Translations under genes and position numbers: made by a program
NCBI RefSeq assembly: GCF_005869935.1
Contig: NZ_SZQF01000006.1
Span: forward strand, 62,001-126,000
Reading direction: 5' to 3'
From: Winogradskyella algicola
Lineage (GTDB): Bacteria > Bacteroidota > Bacteroidia > Flavobacteriales > Flavobacteriaceae
Length of the DNA stretch: 64,000 nt
The notes under the pieces: model-generated
Told to the model about the DNA's origin: nothing
What the model saw: the letters and a program-made list of their open reading frames with translations, nothing else
The model's database searches: none
Shown: in pieces, positions 1-8,042 of the stretch
How the letters are laid out: every line of letters begins with the position of its first letter
Numbering within the stretch: the first letter of the stretch is position 1

Positions 1-305
1 AGCTCTTTGGTGGCGTTGGTCTTAGAAGAGGACGTACTCACGACACTTATCTTGAAGCTGGAGATCCTTTGGATTTTTGGCGTGTACTTTTTGCGGACAA
101 ACAAGAAAAACGACTACTCTTATTTGCTGAAATGCGCTTACCTGGTGAAGCTTGGCTTGAATTTAAAATTGTAAAAAACAAACTCTACCAACGTGCCGTG
201 TTTAGACCAAAAGGACTTTGGGGACGTCTGTATTGGTATATGGTTTTACCATTTCATGCCTTTGTGTTTAAAGGAATGATTAATGCCTTAATAAAACCCG
301 AATGA
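1..305 (+). CDS. SDR-family oxidoreductase with DUF2867, C-terminal part only
   Basis: The gene enters from the left edge, so its start and NAD(P)-binding half are outside the window. About 100 residues are visible, reading in frame from base 3. They include the GVGLRRGR and GDPLDFWRV motifs and end in a hydrophobic stretch ([17 protein letters not shown]). This matches the DUF2867 tail found behind NAD(P)H-binding SDR domains in photolyase-linked loci. The substrate of these proteins is not established. Its TGA overlaps the ATG of the next small gene, so the two are translationally coupled. It is the first visible member of the photolyase island. The family call is fairly secure; the function is not. 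Confidence 0.75.
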   Translation, partial: LFGGVGLRRGRTHDTYLEAGDPLDFWRVLFADKQEKRLLLFAEMRLPGEAWLEFKIVKNKLYQRAVFRPKGLWGRLYWYMVLPFHAFVFKGMINALIKPE

Positions 306-439
306 GAGGTGTAAAAAAACAACATCTACCCATAAAAATATGCCCAATTTGTGAGCGACCATTTACTTGGCGCAAAAAATGGGCAAAAAATTGGGACAAC
401 GTAAAATATTGTAGCGAAAAATGCAGAAGAACGACATAA
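302..439 (+). CDS. DUF2256 small zinc-ribbon-like protein (45 aa)
   Basis: A 45-residue basic protein whose ATG overlaps the upstream TGA (ATGA) and whose last 19 bases overlap the start of the DASH photolyase gene. It contains [10 protein letters not shown] and KYCSEKCRR, a CxxC plus CxxxC pattern expected to bind zinc. Between them lies the conserved basic/Trp segment [10 protein letters not shown]. This is the DUF2256 pattern, a family often found beside cryptochrome or photolyase genes. The biochemical role is unknown; nucleic-acid or partner binding is only a guess. The double overlap and intact Cys pairs make it a convincing gene despite its size. Confidence 0.85.
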   Translation: MRGVKKQHLPIKICPICERPFTWRKKWAKNWDNVKYCSEKCRRTT

Positions 440-1725
440 AAAATCTGATTTGGTTTAGAAATGACCTGAGAACCATTGACAATGCTGTTTTAAGTGAAGC
501 CACTAAAAATGGTAACACTGTTTTTGGTGTATATTGTTTCGATCCTAAGCAGTTTCAAATTAATGCTTTTGGTTTTAGAAAAACAGAAAAATTTAGAGCA
601 CAATTTTTGATTGAAACCATTAAAGATTTAAAGGAGCAACTTAGTCAACTCAACATAGAATTACTAGTGTATAACGAGCATCCTGAGGTAATTATTCCGA
701 AGCTCTGTAATACACTAAATGTTGAGGAAATTTACCTTCAAAAAGAATGGACGCAAGAAGAAATTGACATTGAAAATGCATTGAAAGCAAATATTGACAA
801 CGTGACTTGGCATCACATTTACAATCAACTTCTATTTCATCCTGAAGATATCAATTTTGAGATTTCTAAAACACCACAAGTATTTACGGTTTTTAGAAAA
901 AAATTAGAAAAATATGTCAGTATTAGACCTGAGGTTGAAACACCAAAACTTCCAGAAAGCAATCGCATTGAAAATAGCACAAACATCCCATCGCTTTCAG
1001 ACTTAGGTTTTAATAATTTTGAAACGCATCCACACTCAGCATTTCCATTTAAGGGTGGTGAAACTGCTTCTTTAAACCGATTAGAAGACTATTTTTTCAA
1101 TACCAAAAAATTAGGTTTTTATAAGAAAACCAGAAATGGTTTGGTAGGCAAGGATTATAGTTCAAAATTTTCGCCTTGGTTAGCTAATGGTAGTATTTCT
1201 GCCAAAACAATCTATTGGAAAGTTAAGCAATTTGAAAAAGAACATTATAAAAACCAATCCACCTACTGGCTCATTTTTGAATTGATTTGGCGCGACTATT
1301 TCAAATATATTTCACTAAAGCACGGTAACCAGATTTTTAAACTTGAAGGCATTCTAAAAAAAGACTATAACTGGTCTACAAATGAAACGCAAATACAACA
1401 ATGGATTGATGGCGAAACAGCATCTGACTTTGTAAATGCCAATATGATAGAACTTAAAGAGACAGGATGGATGAGCAATAGAGGTCGCCAAAACGTAGCA
1501 TCCTATTTTGCCAAAGAGTTAGAGTTAGATTGGCGTATAGGTGCTGCCTATTTTGAGTCACTCCTACTCGATTATGATGTGCACAGCAACTATGGCAATT
1601 GGATGTATGTAGCAGGTGTTGGCAACGATCCTCGTGATCGTAAATTTAACGTGCAATTGCAAGCCGAGCGTTACGATAGCAATGGAAAATTCAGAAGTTT
1701 ATGGTTACAACCGAGTTTGTTTTAA
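421..1725 (+). CDS. DASH-family cryptochrome/photolyase
   Basis: A 434-residue FAD protein of the cryptochrome/photolyase superfamily. The N-terminal antenna domain opens [16 protein letters not shown]. The C-terminal FAD domain carries [26 protein letters not shown] and [11 protein letters not shown]. The tail [20 protein letters not shown] is the DASH signature and differs from the WQW...APYFRIFNP motif of class I enzymes. Known DASH proteins repair CPDs mainly in single-stranded DNA and may also signal; they usually bind folate (MTHF) as antenna, which fits folE downstream. The start overlaps the DUF2256 gene. Length is close to the bacterial norm and no part is missing. Confidence 0.93.
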   Translation: MQKNDIKNLIWFRNDLRTIDNAVLSEATKNGNTVFGVYCFDPKQFQINAFGFRKTEKFRAQFLIETIKDLKEQLSQLNIELLVYNEHPEVIIPKLCNTLNVEEIYLQKEWTQEEIDIENALKANIDNVTWHHIYNQLLFHPEDINFEISKTPQVFTVFRKKLEKYVSIRPEVETPKLPESNRIENSTNIPSLSDLGFNNFETHPHSAFPFKGGETASLNRLEDYFFNTKKLGFYKKTRNGLVGKDYSSKFSPWLANGSISAKTIYWKVKQFEKEHYKNQSTYWLIFELIWRDYFKYISLKHGNQIFKLEGILKKDYNWSTNETQIQQWIDGETASDFVNANMIELKETGWMSNRGRQNVASYFAKELELDWRIGAAYFESLLLDYDVHSNYGNWMYVAGVGNDPRDRKFNVQLQAERYDSNGKFRSLWLQPSLF

Positions 1726-1866
1726 TACCATTCCTGCGAAGGGAGGAATCTCTTGGCTAAAAGTATATCTAACAGTCAAAGCTGGTAACATGAGAATTAG
1801 CCGACCTTCAAGTTTTAAAAATCTTGTTGGTCGAAAAAACTAAAGACATAGTAAACTAAAATAAAA

Positions 1867-1884
1867 TTCCTGCTTTCGCAGGAA
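1867..1884. repeat. Palindrome TTCCTGC-TTTC-GCAGGAA
   Basis: A perfect 7-bp inverted repeat with a 4-base loop, ending 6 bases before the ATG at 1891. A decayed copy (ATTCCTGC...GGAGGAAT) lies at 1730-1748 just after the DASH gene. Other copies occur at 53283-53300 and 54689-54708. It is a dispersed short repeat of a kind common in flavobacterial genomes. The 165-base gap 1726-1890 holds only these repeats and no credible gene. Confidence 0.85.
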
Positions 1885-1890
1885 GTAAAC

Positions 1891-3366
1891 ATGAAAAAGA
1901 ACGACAACATATTACTATTTCCTCATCAATTATTTCAGGATTCTCCAATCCTAGAAATTGATGCGGCTATATACCTCATTGAAGAATATTTGTTTTTTAA
2001 ACACTATAAATTTCATAAACAGAAAATAGCGTTCCATAGAGCGTCTATGAAAGCGTATGCTGATTTTTTAGAGTCTAACGGTAAAACTGTTACTTATATT
2101 GAAGCAACTTCCGACGATAGTGACATCAGAACATTAATACCTAAACTTATTGATAATGGTGCAAAAACGCTTCATGTCATTGACCCAACAGACAATTGGT
2201 TAGAAAAGCGCATTAAATCAACTGCAAAAGACATTACAATTAAATGGTATGAAAATCCGCTATTCATAAATACCAAAGAAGAATTAAGTTCCTTTTTTAA
2301 ACCTTCAAAAAAGAAATTTTTTCAAACTTCATTTTATAAAGAACAACGAAAAAAACGTGACATTTTAATGGTTTCCAATGAACCAGAAGGTGGCAAATGG
2401 ACTTACGATTCTGAAAACAGAAAGAAATACCCAAAAGACAAAACACCACCAAACATTCAGTTTCCCGAACGATCTGAATACTACGAGGAAGCAAAAAAGT
2501 ATACAGAGAGGCATTTTGACAATCATTATGGTGAACTGAATGACTTCATCAATTATCCTATCGATTTTGAATCTTCAGAAGCGTGGTTGCAGCAGTTTTT
2601 TGAGTATCGGTTTCATGAATTTGGTGTTTATGAAGATGCCATTGTAAAGGAAGAGCATTTTTTAAACCATAGTTTACTTTCGCCTTTGATTAATGTTGGT
2701 TTGCTAAATCCCTCAAACGTTATTGATAAAGCCATTACATATGCCAAAGAAAACGATGTACCGATTAATTCAACAGAAGGTTTTGTAAGGCAAATTTTAG
2801 GTTGGCGCGAATTTATAAGAGGAGTTTATGAAGTGAAAGGTACAGAAGAGCGCACTAAAAACTTCTGGAATTTTAATCGAAAAATACCTGCATCATTTTA
2901 CGATGGTTCTACAGGTATAAAACCTGTGGACGATGTTATAAAAAAAGTACTAAAAACAGGCTATGCTCACCATATAGAACGCCTAATGATTCTTGGGAAT
3001 TTTATGGTGCTTTGCGAGTTCGATCCAGATGAAGTTTATCAATGGTTTATGGAATTATTTATAGACTCCTACGATTGGGTTATGGTACCGAATGTGTATG
3101 GCATGAGTTTGTTTGCCGATGGTGGTTTAATGTCTACAAAACCATACATAAGCAGCAGCAACTACATTATGAAAATGAGTAACTATAATAAAGGTGAATG
3201 GCAAGAGACTTGGGATGGCTTGTTTTGGACCTTTATGGATAAGCATCGTGATTTTTTTGAGAGCAATCCAAGGTTAGGTATGCTTTTAGGCAATCTCGAT
3301 CGTATGAAAAAAAACACCTTAGAAAACCATTTTAATAACGCAGAAAAATTCCTCAACACATTATAA
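1891..3366 (+). CDS. Cryptochrome/photolyase of the FeS-BCP/(6-4) family, cluster cysteines absent
   Basis: A 491-residue member of the family of bacterial (6-4) photolyases (PhrB/CryB, COG3046). The N-terminal Rossmann-like domain is followed by the FAD domain with EGFVRQILGWREFIRG, GYAHHIERLMILGNF and PNVYGMSLFADGGLMSTKPY. Characterised members hold a [4Fe-4S] cluster on four Cys. Here the usual NYCxxCxY and ACPFN segment reads NYNKGEWQETWDGLFW, and the whole protein has a single Cys (Cys375). A cluster is therefore not possible in the normal way. It starts just after the palindrome at 1867, and its TAA overlaps the next ATG by one base. DNA repair or light signalling is inferred from family only. 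Confidence 0.88.
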   Translation: MKKNDNILLFPHQLFQDSPILEIDAAIYLIEEYLFFKHYKFHKQKIAFHRASMKAYADFLESNGKTVTYIEATSDDSDIRTLIPKLIDNGAKTLHVIDPTDNWLEKRIKSTAKDITIKWYENPLFINTKEELSSFFKPSKKKFFQTSFYKEQRKKRDILMVSNEPEGGKWTYDSENRKKYPKDKTPPNIQFPERSEYYEEAKKYTERHFDNHYGELNDFINYPIDFESSEAWLQQFFEYRFHEFGVYEDAIVKEEHFLNHSLLSPLINVGLLNPSNVIDKAITYAKENDVPINSTEGFVRQILGWREFIRGVYEVKGTEERTKNFWNFNRKIPASFYDGSTGIKPVDDVIKKVLKTGYAHHIERLMILGNFMVLCEFDPDEVYQWFMELFIDSYDWVMVPNVYGMSLFADGGLMSTKPYISSSNYIMKMSNYNKGEWQETWDGLFWTFMDKHRDFFESNPRLGMLLGNLDRMKKNTLENHFNNAEKFLNTL

Positions 3367-4856
3367 TGACAAACAAACCACATATTAATGTTGTATGGCT
3401 AAAGCGCGATTTACGACTTCAGGATAATGAAGCCATTACTAATGCGCTCAGCACTGGTAAACCTACGTTACTGCTTTATGTGTTTGAACATATCTTACTA
3501 AACGACAATCATTATAGTGAACGACATTTTAATTTTATTAAAGAATCAATCAATGATCTTAATAAGGAATTAGAGCCATATAATTCTAAAGTATTAAGCG
3601 TTACGAGTGATATTCAAACAGCTTTTAATTTAATTCAAGAATTCTATAAAATAGATGCCATATACTCCCATATAGAAACTGGTATTTTAGTAACATACAA
3701 TAGAGATAAAGAATTTATACGTTACTGTCGTAACAATTTTATCCGTTGGCACGAAAGTAAAAACAATGGTGTAGAACGTGGACTAGCAAATAGAGACAAC
3801 TGGCTAGAACAATGGGAAGACTATATGAGTCAACCAGTTCTAGAGTTTAGTCCAGAAGAAAATCAGTTACTTCACCTTAATGCTATAACAAAATTAGAAA
3901 GTGTACTAACAGTTACAGACTTAGACACACCAAAAGACTCAATATTTCAAAAAGGTGGAAGTTCTACCGCTTGGAAATATGCTTCGTCATTTTTTGAGAA
4001 TCGTCATAAAGACTATATGTTCAACATATCAAAACCAGAAGCATCACGTACAAGTTGCAGTAGACTTTCACCTTATATTGCTTGGGGAAATGTTTCCATC
4101 CGCCAAATTTTTCAAAAAGCTCAAAACATTAAAGAACAGAGTAACGATAAACGCCATATTGGTAGTTTTTTATCACGATTAAGATGGCAAGCCCATTTTA
4201 TTCAAAAGTTTGAAATGGAACATACCATGGAAAATGAGAGCGTTAATAAAGGATATCACAAATTAAAAAAGAGTATTTCTTTAAAATACCAACAAGCTTG
4301 GAAAGAAGGCCAAACGGGTTTCCCACTAGTAGACGCGAGCATGCGTTGTTTGGTAGAGACAGGTTATGTAAACTTTAGGATGCGTGCCATGCTTGTATCA
4401 TTCTTTACCCATATTTTATGGCAACCTTGGCAAAATGCATCAGAGCATTTATCAAAGCAATTTTTAGATTTTGAACCTGGTATTCATTTTCCGCAATTGC
4501 AAATGCAAGCAGGTGAAACCGGAATTAATAACTTAAGAATTTATAACCCAACATTAAACGGACTTAAGCATGATCCTGATGCTGAGTTTATAAAAAAGTG
4601 GGTGCCAGAACTTGCTCGTTTAGATTTACCTTTTATTCACGAACCTTATTTAATGACCGAATTAGAACAAGGATTATACAATTTTAAATTAGGTGAAGAC
4701 TATCCAGAACCTATCGTAGACATCAAAGAAAACAGAAAGCGTGCCAGCGATATTTTATGGAATATGAAAAAAGATGCTAAGGTTGTAAAAGAAAGTTTTC
4801 GGATTTTAAAACGACACACATTACAAGACAGAGGTAAACTTCTACAAAACGATTAA
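3366..4856 (+). CDS. Divergent cryptochrome/photolyase-family FAD protein
   Basis: A 496-residue photolyase-superfamily protein. The antenna-type N-terminus reads VVWLKRDLRLQDNEAI. The FAD domain has SCSRLSPYIAWGNVSIRQI, LRWQAHFIQKFE, GFPLVDASMRCLVETGYVNFRMRAMLVSF and a final GINNLRIYNP. The segment that is normally NxGxWQW...APYFRIFNP is PQLQMQAGETGINNLRIYNP. It thus lacks the Trp that feeds electrons to FAD in class I enzymes and the Asn next to the flavin. It belongs to a little-studied branch, and the damage specificity cannot be told from sequence. It is coupled to the previous gene by a TAATG overlap. About 100 bases with no gene follow. Confidence 0.85.
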   Translation: MTNKPHINVVWLKRDLRLQDNEAITNALSTGKPTLLLYVFEHILLNDNHYSERHFNFIKESINDLNKELEPYNSKVLSVTSDIQTAFNLIQEFYKIDAIYSHIETGILVTYNRDKEFIRYCRNNFIRWHESKNNGVERGLANRDNWLEQWEDYMSQPVLEFSPEENQLLHLNAITKLESVLTVTDLDTPKDSIFQKGGSSTAWKYASSFFENRHKDYMFNISKPEASRTSCSRLSPYIAWGNVSIRQIFQKAQNIKEQSNDKRHIGSFLSRLRWQAHFIQKFEMEHTMENESVNKGYHKLKKSISLKYQQAWKEGQTGFPLVDASMRCLVETGYVNFRMRAMLVSFFTHILWQPWQNASEHLSKQFLDFEPGIHFPQLQMQAGETGINNLRIYNPTLNGLKHDPDAEFIKKWVPELARLDLPFIHEPYLMTELEQGLYNFKLGEDYPEPIVDIKENRKRASDILWNMKKDAKVVKESFRILKRHTLQDRGKLLQND

Positions 4857-4956
4857 AATCCTTTTTTAGCTGTCATAAAATTACTTTCATAATTCTCTGT
4901 TAATTTTTGTTTAACTATTATTTTAAAACATTAAACATTTGTATATTTACAGTGTT

Positions 4957-5382
4957 ATGATATTGAATACCACACATCACAATCCTGAACACAAACAAAT
5001 AATTGCTGACCTTGTTGGTAGTCCATTTAGTTTGGTACAGAAATTGAAAATGAAAGGTATAGGTTCTAAACGAATGATTATTGATGAAGTAAGTCCGAAT
5101 ATGCAAAGTATCATGAATACGGTTTCGGATATTAATTATGCCAACATAGAGCTCAGACCAAAAGGTATTTTAGTTATGATTACAAAAGGTTTAAAGAGCT
5201 TCACATGGATAATACCATATTACCAACTTGTAATTTACAAGGTAAATGGCTCTAGTTTACACGCACAAGGACGGTTCATTCATTTTAGAAACAGTAAAAC
5301 CTTTAAAGAGAATAAAAAGTTTTTTAACAAACTTTTAGACGAAAAAGTAAAATACGATTTACAATATTCTATGCCTGCATAA
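4957..5382 (+). CDS. Conserved hypothetical protein (141 aa)
   Basis: I do not recognise a named domain. The protein is soluble, without signal peptide or clear membrane segment. It has a basic N-terminal third (LVQKLKMKGIGSKRM) and a mixed alpha/beta middle with ITKGLKSFTWIIPYYQLVIYKVNG. The ATG at 4957 is preferred; an in-frame TTG at 4939 would add six residues. It lies two bases before the TIGR03643 gene, so the two are probably co-transcribed and functionally tied to the photolyase island. A PH-like or lipid-binding fold is possible from the strand-rich middle, but this is a guess. Confidence 0.75.
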   Translation: MILNTTHHNPEHKQIIADLVGSPFSLVQKLKMKGIGSKRMIIDEVSPNMQSIMNTVSDINYANIELRPKGILVMITKGLKSFTWIIPYYQLVIYKVNGSSLHAQGRFIHFRNSKTFKENKKFFNKLLDEKVKYDLQYSMPA

Positions 5383-5384
5383 GT

Positions 5385-5657
5385 ATGACTTTAAATGAAA
5401 GACAAATAGACCGCGTAATTGAAATGGCTTGGGAAGACCGTACACCGTTTGAAGCCATTACATTTCAGTTTGGCTTAAAAGAGCAAGAGGTCATAGAACT
5501 TATGCGACGAGAAATGAAACCCAGTAGCTTTAGAATGTGGAGAAAACGTGTGCAAGGAAGAGCTACAAAACATATGAATAAAAGACCCTTTGACAAAGGT
5601 AGATTTAAATGCTCACGTCAGAGAAATATATCAAATAACTCTATTTCAAAACGATAA
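5385..5657 (+). CDS. TIGR03643 family protein (90 aa)
   Basis: A small basic protein matching TIGR03643. The diagnostic run is IEMAWEDRTPFEAI, then FGLKEQEVIELMRREMKPSSFRMWRKRV and GRATKH. The central part looks like a helix-turn-helix (a short helix, FGLKEQEVIELMRRE), so nucleic-acid binding is plausible. No function has been shown, as far as I know. The family often sits near photolyase and folE genes, as here. The C-terminal 20 residues (RQRNISNNSISKR) look like a variable tail. It follows the 141-aa gene by two bases; folE begins 55 bases later. Confidence 0.85.
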   Translation: MTLNERQIDRVIEMAWEDRTPFEAITFQFGLKEQEVIELMRREMKPSSFRMWRKRVQGRATKHMNKRPFDKGRFKCSRQRNISNNSISKR

Positions 5658-5712
5658 CTCGTGCTTTGATTTAAGATTGGAGTACTTAAATACAGCACAT
5701 TAAAAAGATGCT

Positions 5713-6405
5713 ATGAAAACGAAAATTATTCCTTACAAAAATGGTCATCAACTCAATGGATTATCTATAGATGACATAGGCGATGACCATTTATTTACTG
5801 GTATAGACACACCAATGAAAGCTAATGCTTTTGAAATGTCTAATGATGAAAAAAAACAGCGTATTTCTATTCTGTTCTCAGAAATTATGGACGTACTTGG
5901 TCTAGACCTTACTGATGATTCTCTAAAAGGAACACCAGACCGAGTGGCCAAAATGTACATTGAAGAAATCTTTTCTGGATTAGATCCAGAAAATAAGCCC
6001 AAGGTTGCTCTTTTTGACAATAAATATCAGTACAACCAAATGCTTGTGGAAAAGGACATTACGTTCTACTCTAATTGTGAGCATCACTTTGTACCAATTA
6101 TAGGAAAAGCCCACGTGGCCTATAAATCTTCAGGTAAGGTTATAGGATTATCTAAACTAAACCGCATTGTTCAATATTATGCAAAGCGACCACAAGTGCA
6201 AGAACGATTGACGCAACAAATTGCCAATGAACTTAAAACGGTTTTAGAAACAGAAGATGTGGCTGTAATTATCGATGCTAAACACCTGTGTGTATCATCA
6301 AGAGGTGTTAAGGATGATACTTCATCTACAGTAACAACCTACTATGGTGGAATATTTAACACACCAGAAAAAATTGTTGAATTGCAAAACTATATAAATA
6401 ATTAA
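5713..6405 (+). CDS. folE: GTP cyclohydrolase I
   Basis: Converts GTP to 7,8-dihydroneopterin triphosphate, the first step to folate and pterins. The 230-residue protein has a variable N-terminal extension of about 45 residues. The core includes TPDRVAKMYIEEIFSGL, the zinc/catalytic motif SNCEHHFVPIIGKAHVAY, LSKLNRIVQYYAKRPQVQERLT and the second zinc Cys in KHLCVSSRGVKD. All key residues are present. In this setting it probably supplies the folate/pterin antenna (MTHF) used by photolyases, an inference from position. It heads a tight run to 10286 with gaps of 1-11 bases. Confidence 0.96.
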   Translation: MKTKIIPYKNGHQLNGLSIDDIGDDHLFTGIDTPMKANAFEMSNDEKKQRISILFSEIMDVLGLDLTDDSLKGTPDRVAKMYIEEIFSGLDPENKPKVALFDNKYQYNQMLVEKDITFYSNCEHHFVPIIGKAHVAYKSSGKVIGLSKLNRIVQYYAKRPQVQERLTQQIANELKTVLETEDVAVIIDAKHLCVSSRGVKDDTSSTVTTYYGGIFNTPEKIVELQNYINN

Positions 6406-6408
6406 GCT

Positions 6409-6636
6409 ATGGATATATTAGAAAGAGCCGTTGAATTCGAAAACAGAAAGTTTTCTTTCAGAACAACAAGCGACCGAATTTTAGCTGCTAGAGAAGCTAA
6501 AGAAATCATCTTAGGTGTTAATGAAATTTATAAGAAGAAAAAAGACGCCAAATTAATGGATCTTATGAAGCGAATAACAGTAATAAAACAAAAGATTGAA
6601 AAACGATTAAAAGGTCGTCCATTAACAGCTGCGTAA
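6409..6636 (+). CDS. Small conserved hypothetical protein (75 aa)
   Basis: A 75-residue, highly charged, probably all-helical protein. It opens MDILERAVEFENRKFSF and continues with Lys/Arg-rich helices (YKKKKDAKLMDLMKRITVIKQKIEKRL). There is no signal peptide, membrane segment or metal motif. I do not recognise a family. It sits three bases after folE and four before the SDR gene, so it is translated from the same message. Its fixed place inside a photolyase operon suggests a helper role or a DNA/RNA-binding role, but nothing in the sequence proves one. Confidence 0.7.
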   Translation: MDILERAVEFENRKFSFRTTSDRILAAREAKEIILGVNEIYKKKKDAKLMDLMKRITVIKQKIEKRLKGRPLTAA

Positions 6637-6640
6637 CAAC

Positions 6641-7324
6641 ATGAAAACTATTATAGTAGTCGGTGGAAGCAAAGGTATTGGCAATGCTATTGTCTCATCT
6701 TTGCTTTCTTCATTTAAGGTAATTAACATAAGTAGAACAGCACCAGAGCAATCTCATGATAATCTAACGCATCATCAGTGCGATGTTATCAATGATGAAT
6801 TGCCAGAAATTGACTCTGCTGATGGCTTAGTATATTGCCCAGGAAGCATCAACTTAAAACCTATAAATAGGTTAAGCTTAGACGATTTTAAAAATGATTT
6901 TGAAATTAACGTTTTAGGTGCTGTAAAAACAATCCAGAAGTATTTATCAGTATTGAAAAACGGTCAACAACCTTCAATAGTGCTATTCAGTACAGTAGCC
7001 TCTAAATTAGGTATGCCGTTTCATGCTAGTGTTGCTGCTTCAAAATCTGCAGTAGAAGGATTAACAAAATCACTTGGTGCAGAATTAGCGCCAACTATTC
7101 GTGTTAATGCAATTGCGCCAACGGTAACAGATACAGATTTAGCATCTAAACTTTTGCGTAATGAGCGCATGATAGAAAATATGAAAGACCGTCATCCCTT
7201 GAAGAAATATTTACAACCAGAAGAGGTGGCAGATATGGCAAACTTTTTATTGTCTGATAAAGCGGCTGCACTTTCTGGCCAAGTATTTGAAATGGACTGT
7301 GGCATTGTAAGTTTTAAAATTTAG
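6641..7324 (+). CDS. SDR-family protein lacking the catalytic tyrosine
   Basis: A 227-residue short-chain dehydrogenase fold. It has the nucleotide-binding GGSKGIG near residue 8, an NNAG-equivalent YCPGS, the N-x-x-G-A helix (INVLGAVKTIQ) and the C-terminal DCGIVSF. The active-site YxxxK is VAASK: Val131 stands where the catalytic Tyr should be, while Lys135 remains. The usual Ser position is Ser117/Thr118. It may bind NAD(P)H without classical reduction, or use another residue. Being next to folE, a pterin substrate (as for FolM-type SDRs) is conceivable but unproven. It is packed between the 75-aa gene and the peroxidase gene. Confidence 0.85.
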   Translation: MKTIIVVGGSKGIGNAIVSSLLSSFKVINISRTAPEQSHDNLTHHQCDVINDELPEIDSADGLVYCPGSINLKPINRLSLDDFKNDFEINVLGAVKTIQKYLSVLKNGQQPSIVLFSTVASKLGMPFHASVAASKSAVEGLTKSLGAELAPTIRVNAIAPTVTDTDLASKLLRNERMIENMKDRHPLKKYLQPEEVADMANFLLSDKAAALSGQVFEMDCGIVSFKI

Positions 7325-7327
7325 ATT

Positions 7328-7867
7328 ATGAATCCGATAAAAGCATTTGTTAGTACTTTGAAGACCACTGACAAAAACATAAAACAAAATGCATTACAAC
7401 CATTGTATGCCATTAAAATTAATAGCTTACAAGGTAAGGCAATAGATCTTTCAGAGTTTAAGGGTAAAAAAATACTTTTCGTAAATGTAGCTTCTAAATG
7501 CGGTTTTACCCCTCAATATAGAGAGTTGCAAGAACTTGCAGATACCTATAAAAGTCAACTGACAGTTATTGGTGTACCTTGTAACCAATTTGGTGCTCAA
7601 GAACCTGGCACAGCAAAAGATATTGAAGAATTCTGCCAAGTTAATTATGGTGTTTCCTTTTTAATTACAGAAAAAATTGATGTGAAAGGTGCAAACCAAC
7701 ACCCACTTTACGAGTGGTTAACATCAAAGCGTTTAAACGGTAAACAGAATTCTACTGTAAAATGGAATTTTCAAAAATACCTTATTGATGAACATGGTGA
7801 ATTTTTAGATTATTTTTATTCTATTACGAAACCTACTAATTCCAGAATTACAAAATACTTAAAATAG
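7328..7867 (+). CDS. Glutathione peroxidase family (thiol peroxidase)
   Basis: Reduces hydrogen or lipid peroxides using thiols. In bacteria this family often uses thioredoxin rather than glutathione. The 179-residue protein has the peroxidatic Cys in NVASKCGFTPQY, the Gln in GVPCNQFGAQEPG and the Trp in KWNFQKYLID, which form the catalytic triad. It carries Cys, not selenocysteine. The N-terminal 25 residues are an uncharged-to-basic lead without a clear signal peptide. It lies three bases after the SDR gene and two before the Lacal_2735 gene. Its place in the operon fits defence against photo-oxidative damage. Confidence 0.93.
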   Translation: MNPIKAFVSTLKTTDKNIKQNALQPLYAIKINSLQGKAIDLSEFKGKKILFVNVASKCGFTPQYRELQELADTYKSQLTVIGVPCNQFGAQEPGTAKDIEEFCQVNYGVSFLITEKIDVKGANQHPLYEWLTSKRLNGKQNSTVKWNFQKYLIDEHGEFLDYFYSITKPTNSRITKYLK

Positions 7868-7869
7868 TT

Positions 7870-8034
7870 ATGTTTGGATTATTTAAAAAAACCTCTGAAA
7901 AAGAAAAATTACAAAAGCAATACGAAAAACTTATGGCAGATTGGCATAAGTTATCGACCACCAACAGAGCGGCTAGTGATTTAAAATACGCTGAAGCTCA
8001 AAAGGTTTTAGAACGATTAGAAGCGCTCAAATAA
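7870..8034 (+). CDS. Lacal_2735 family small protein (54 aa)
   Basis: A 54-residue charged helical protein, MFGLFKKTSEKEKLQKQYEK onward, followed by LSTTNRAASDLKYAEAQKVLERLEAL. This is the pattern of the Lacal_2735 family, which is restricted to Bacteroidota. Its function is unknown. The two long helices look like a short coiled coil, and the amphipathic start (MFGLFKK) could touch membranes. It starts three bases after the peroxidase stop codon and ends eight bases before the TspO gene, so it is an operon member. Confidence 0.82.
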   Translation: MFGLFKKTSEKEKLQKQYEKLMADWHKLSTTNRAASDLKYAEAQKVLERLEALK

Positions 8035-8042
8035 GTGTAGTA

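Noticed and set aside
1616..1843. Open frame of 75 codons crossing the end of the DASH gene into repeats
   Set aside because: It reads the photolyase gene in another frame and then palindromic repeat; no protein-like composition or start signal.
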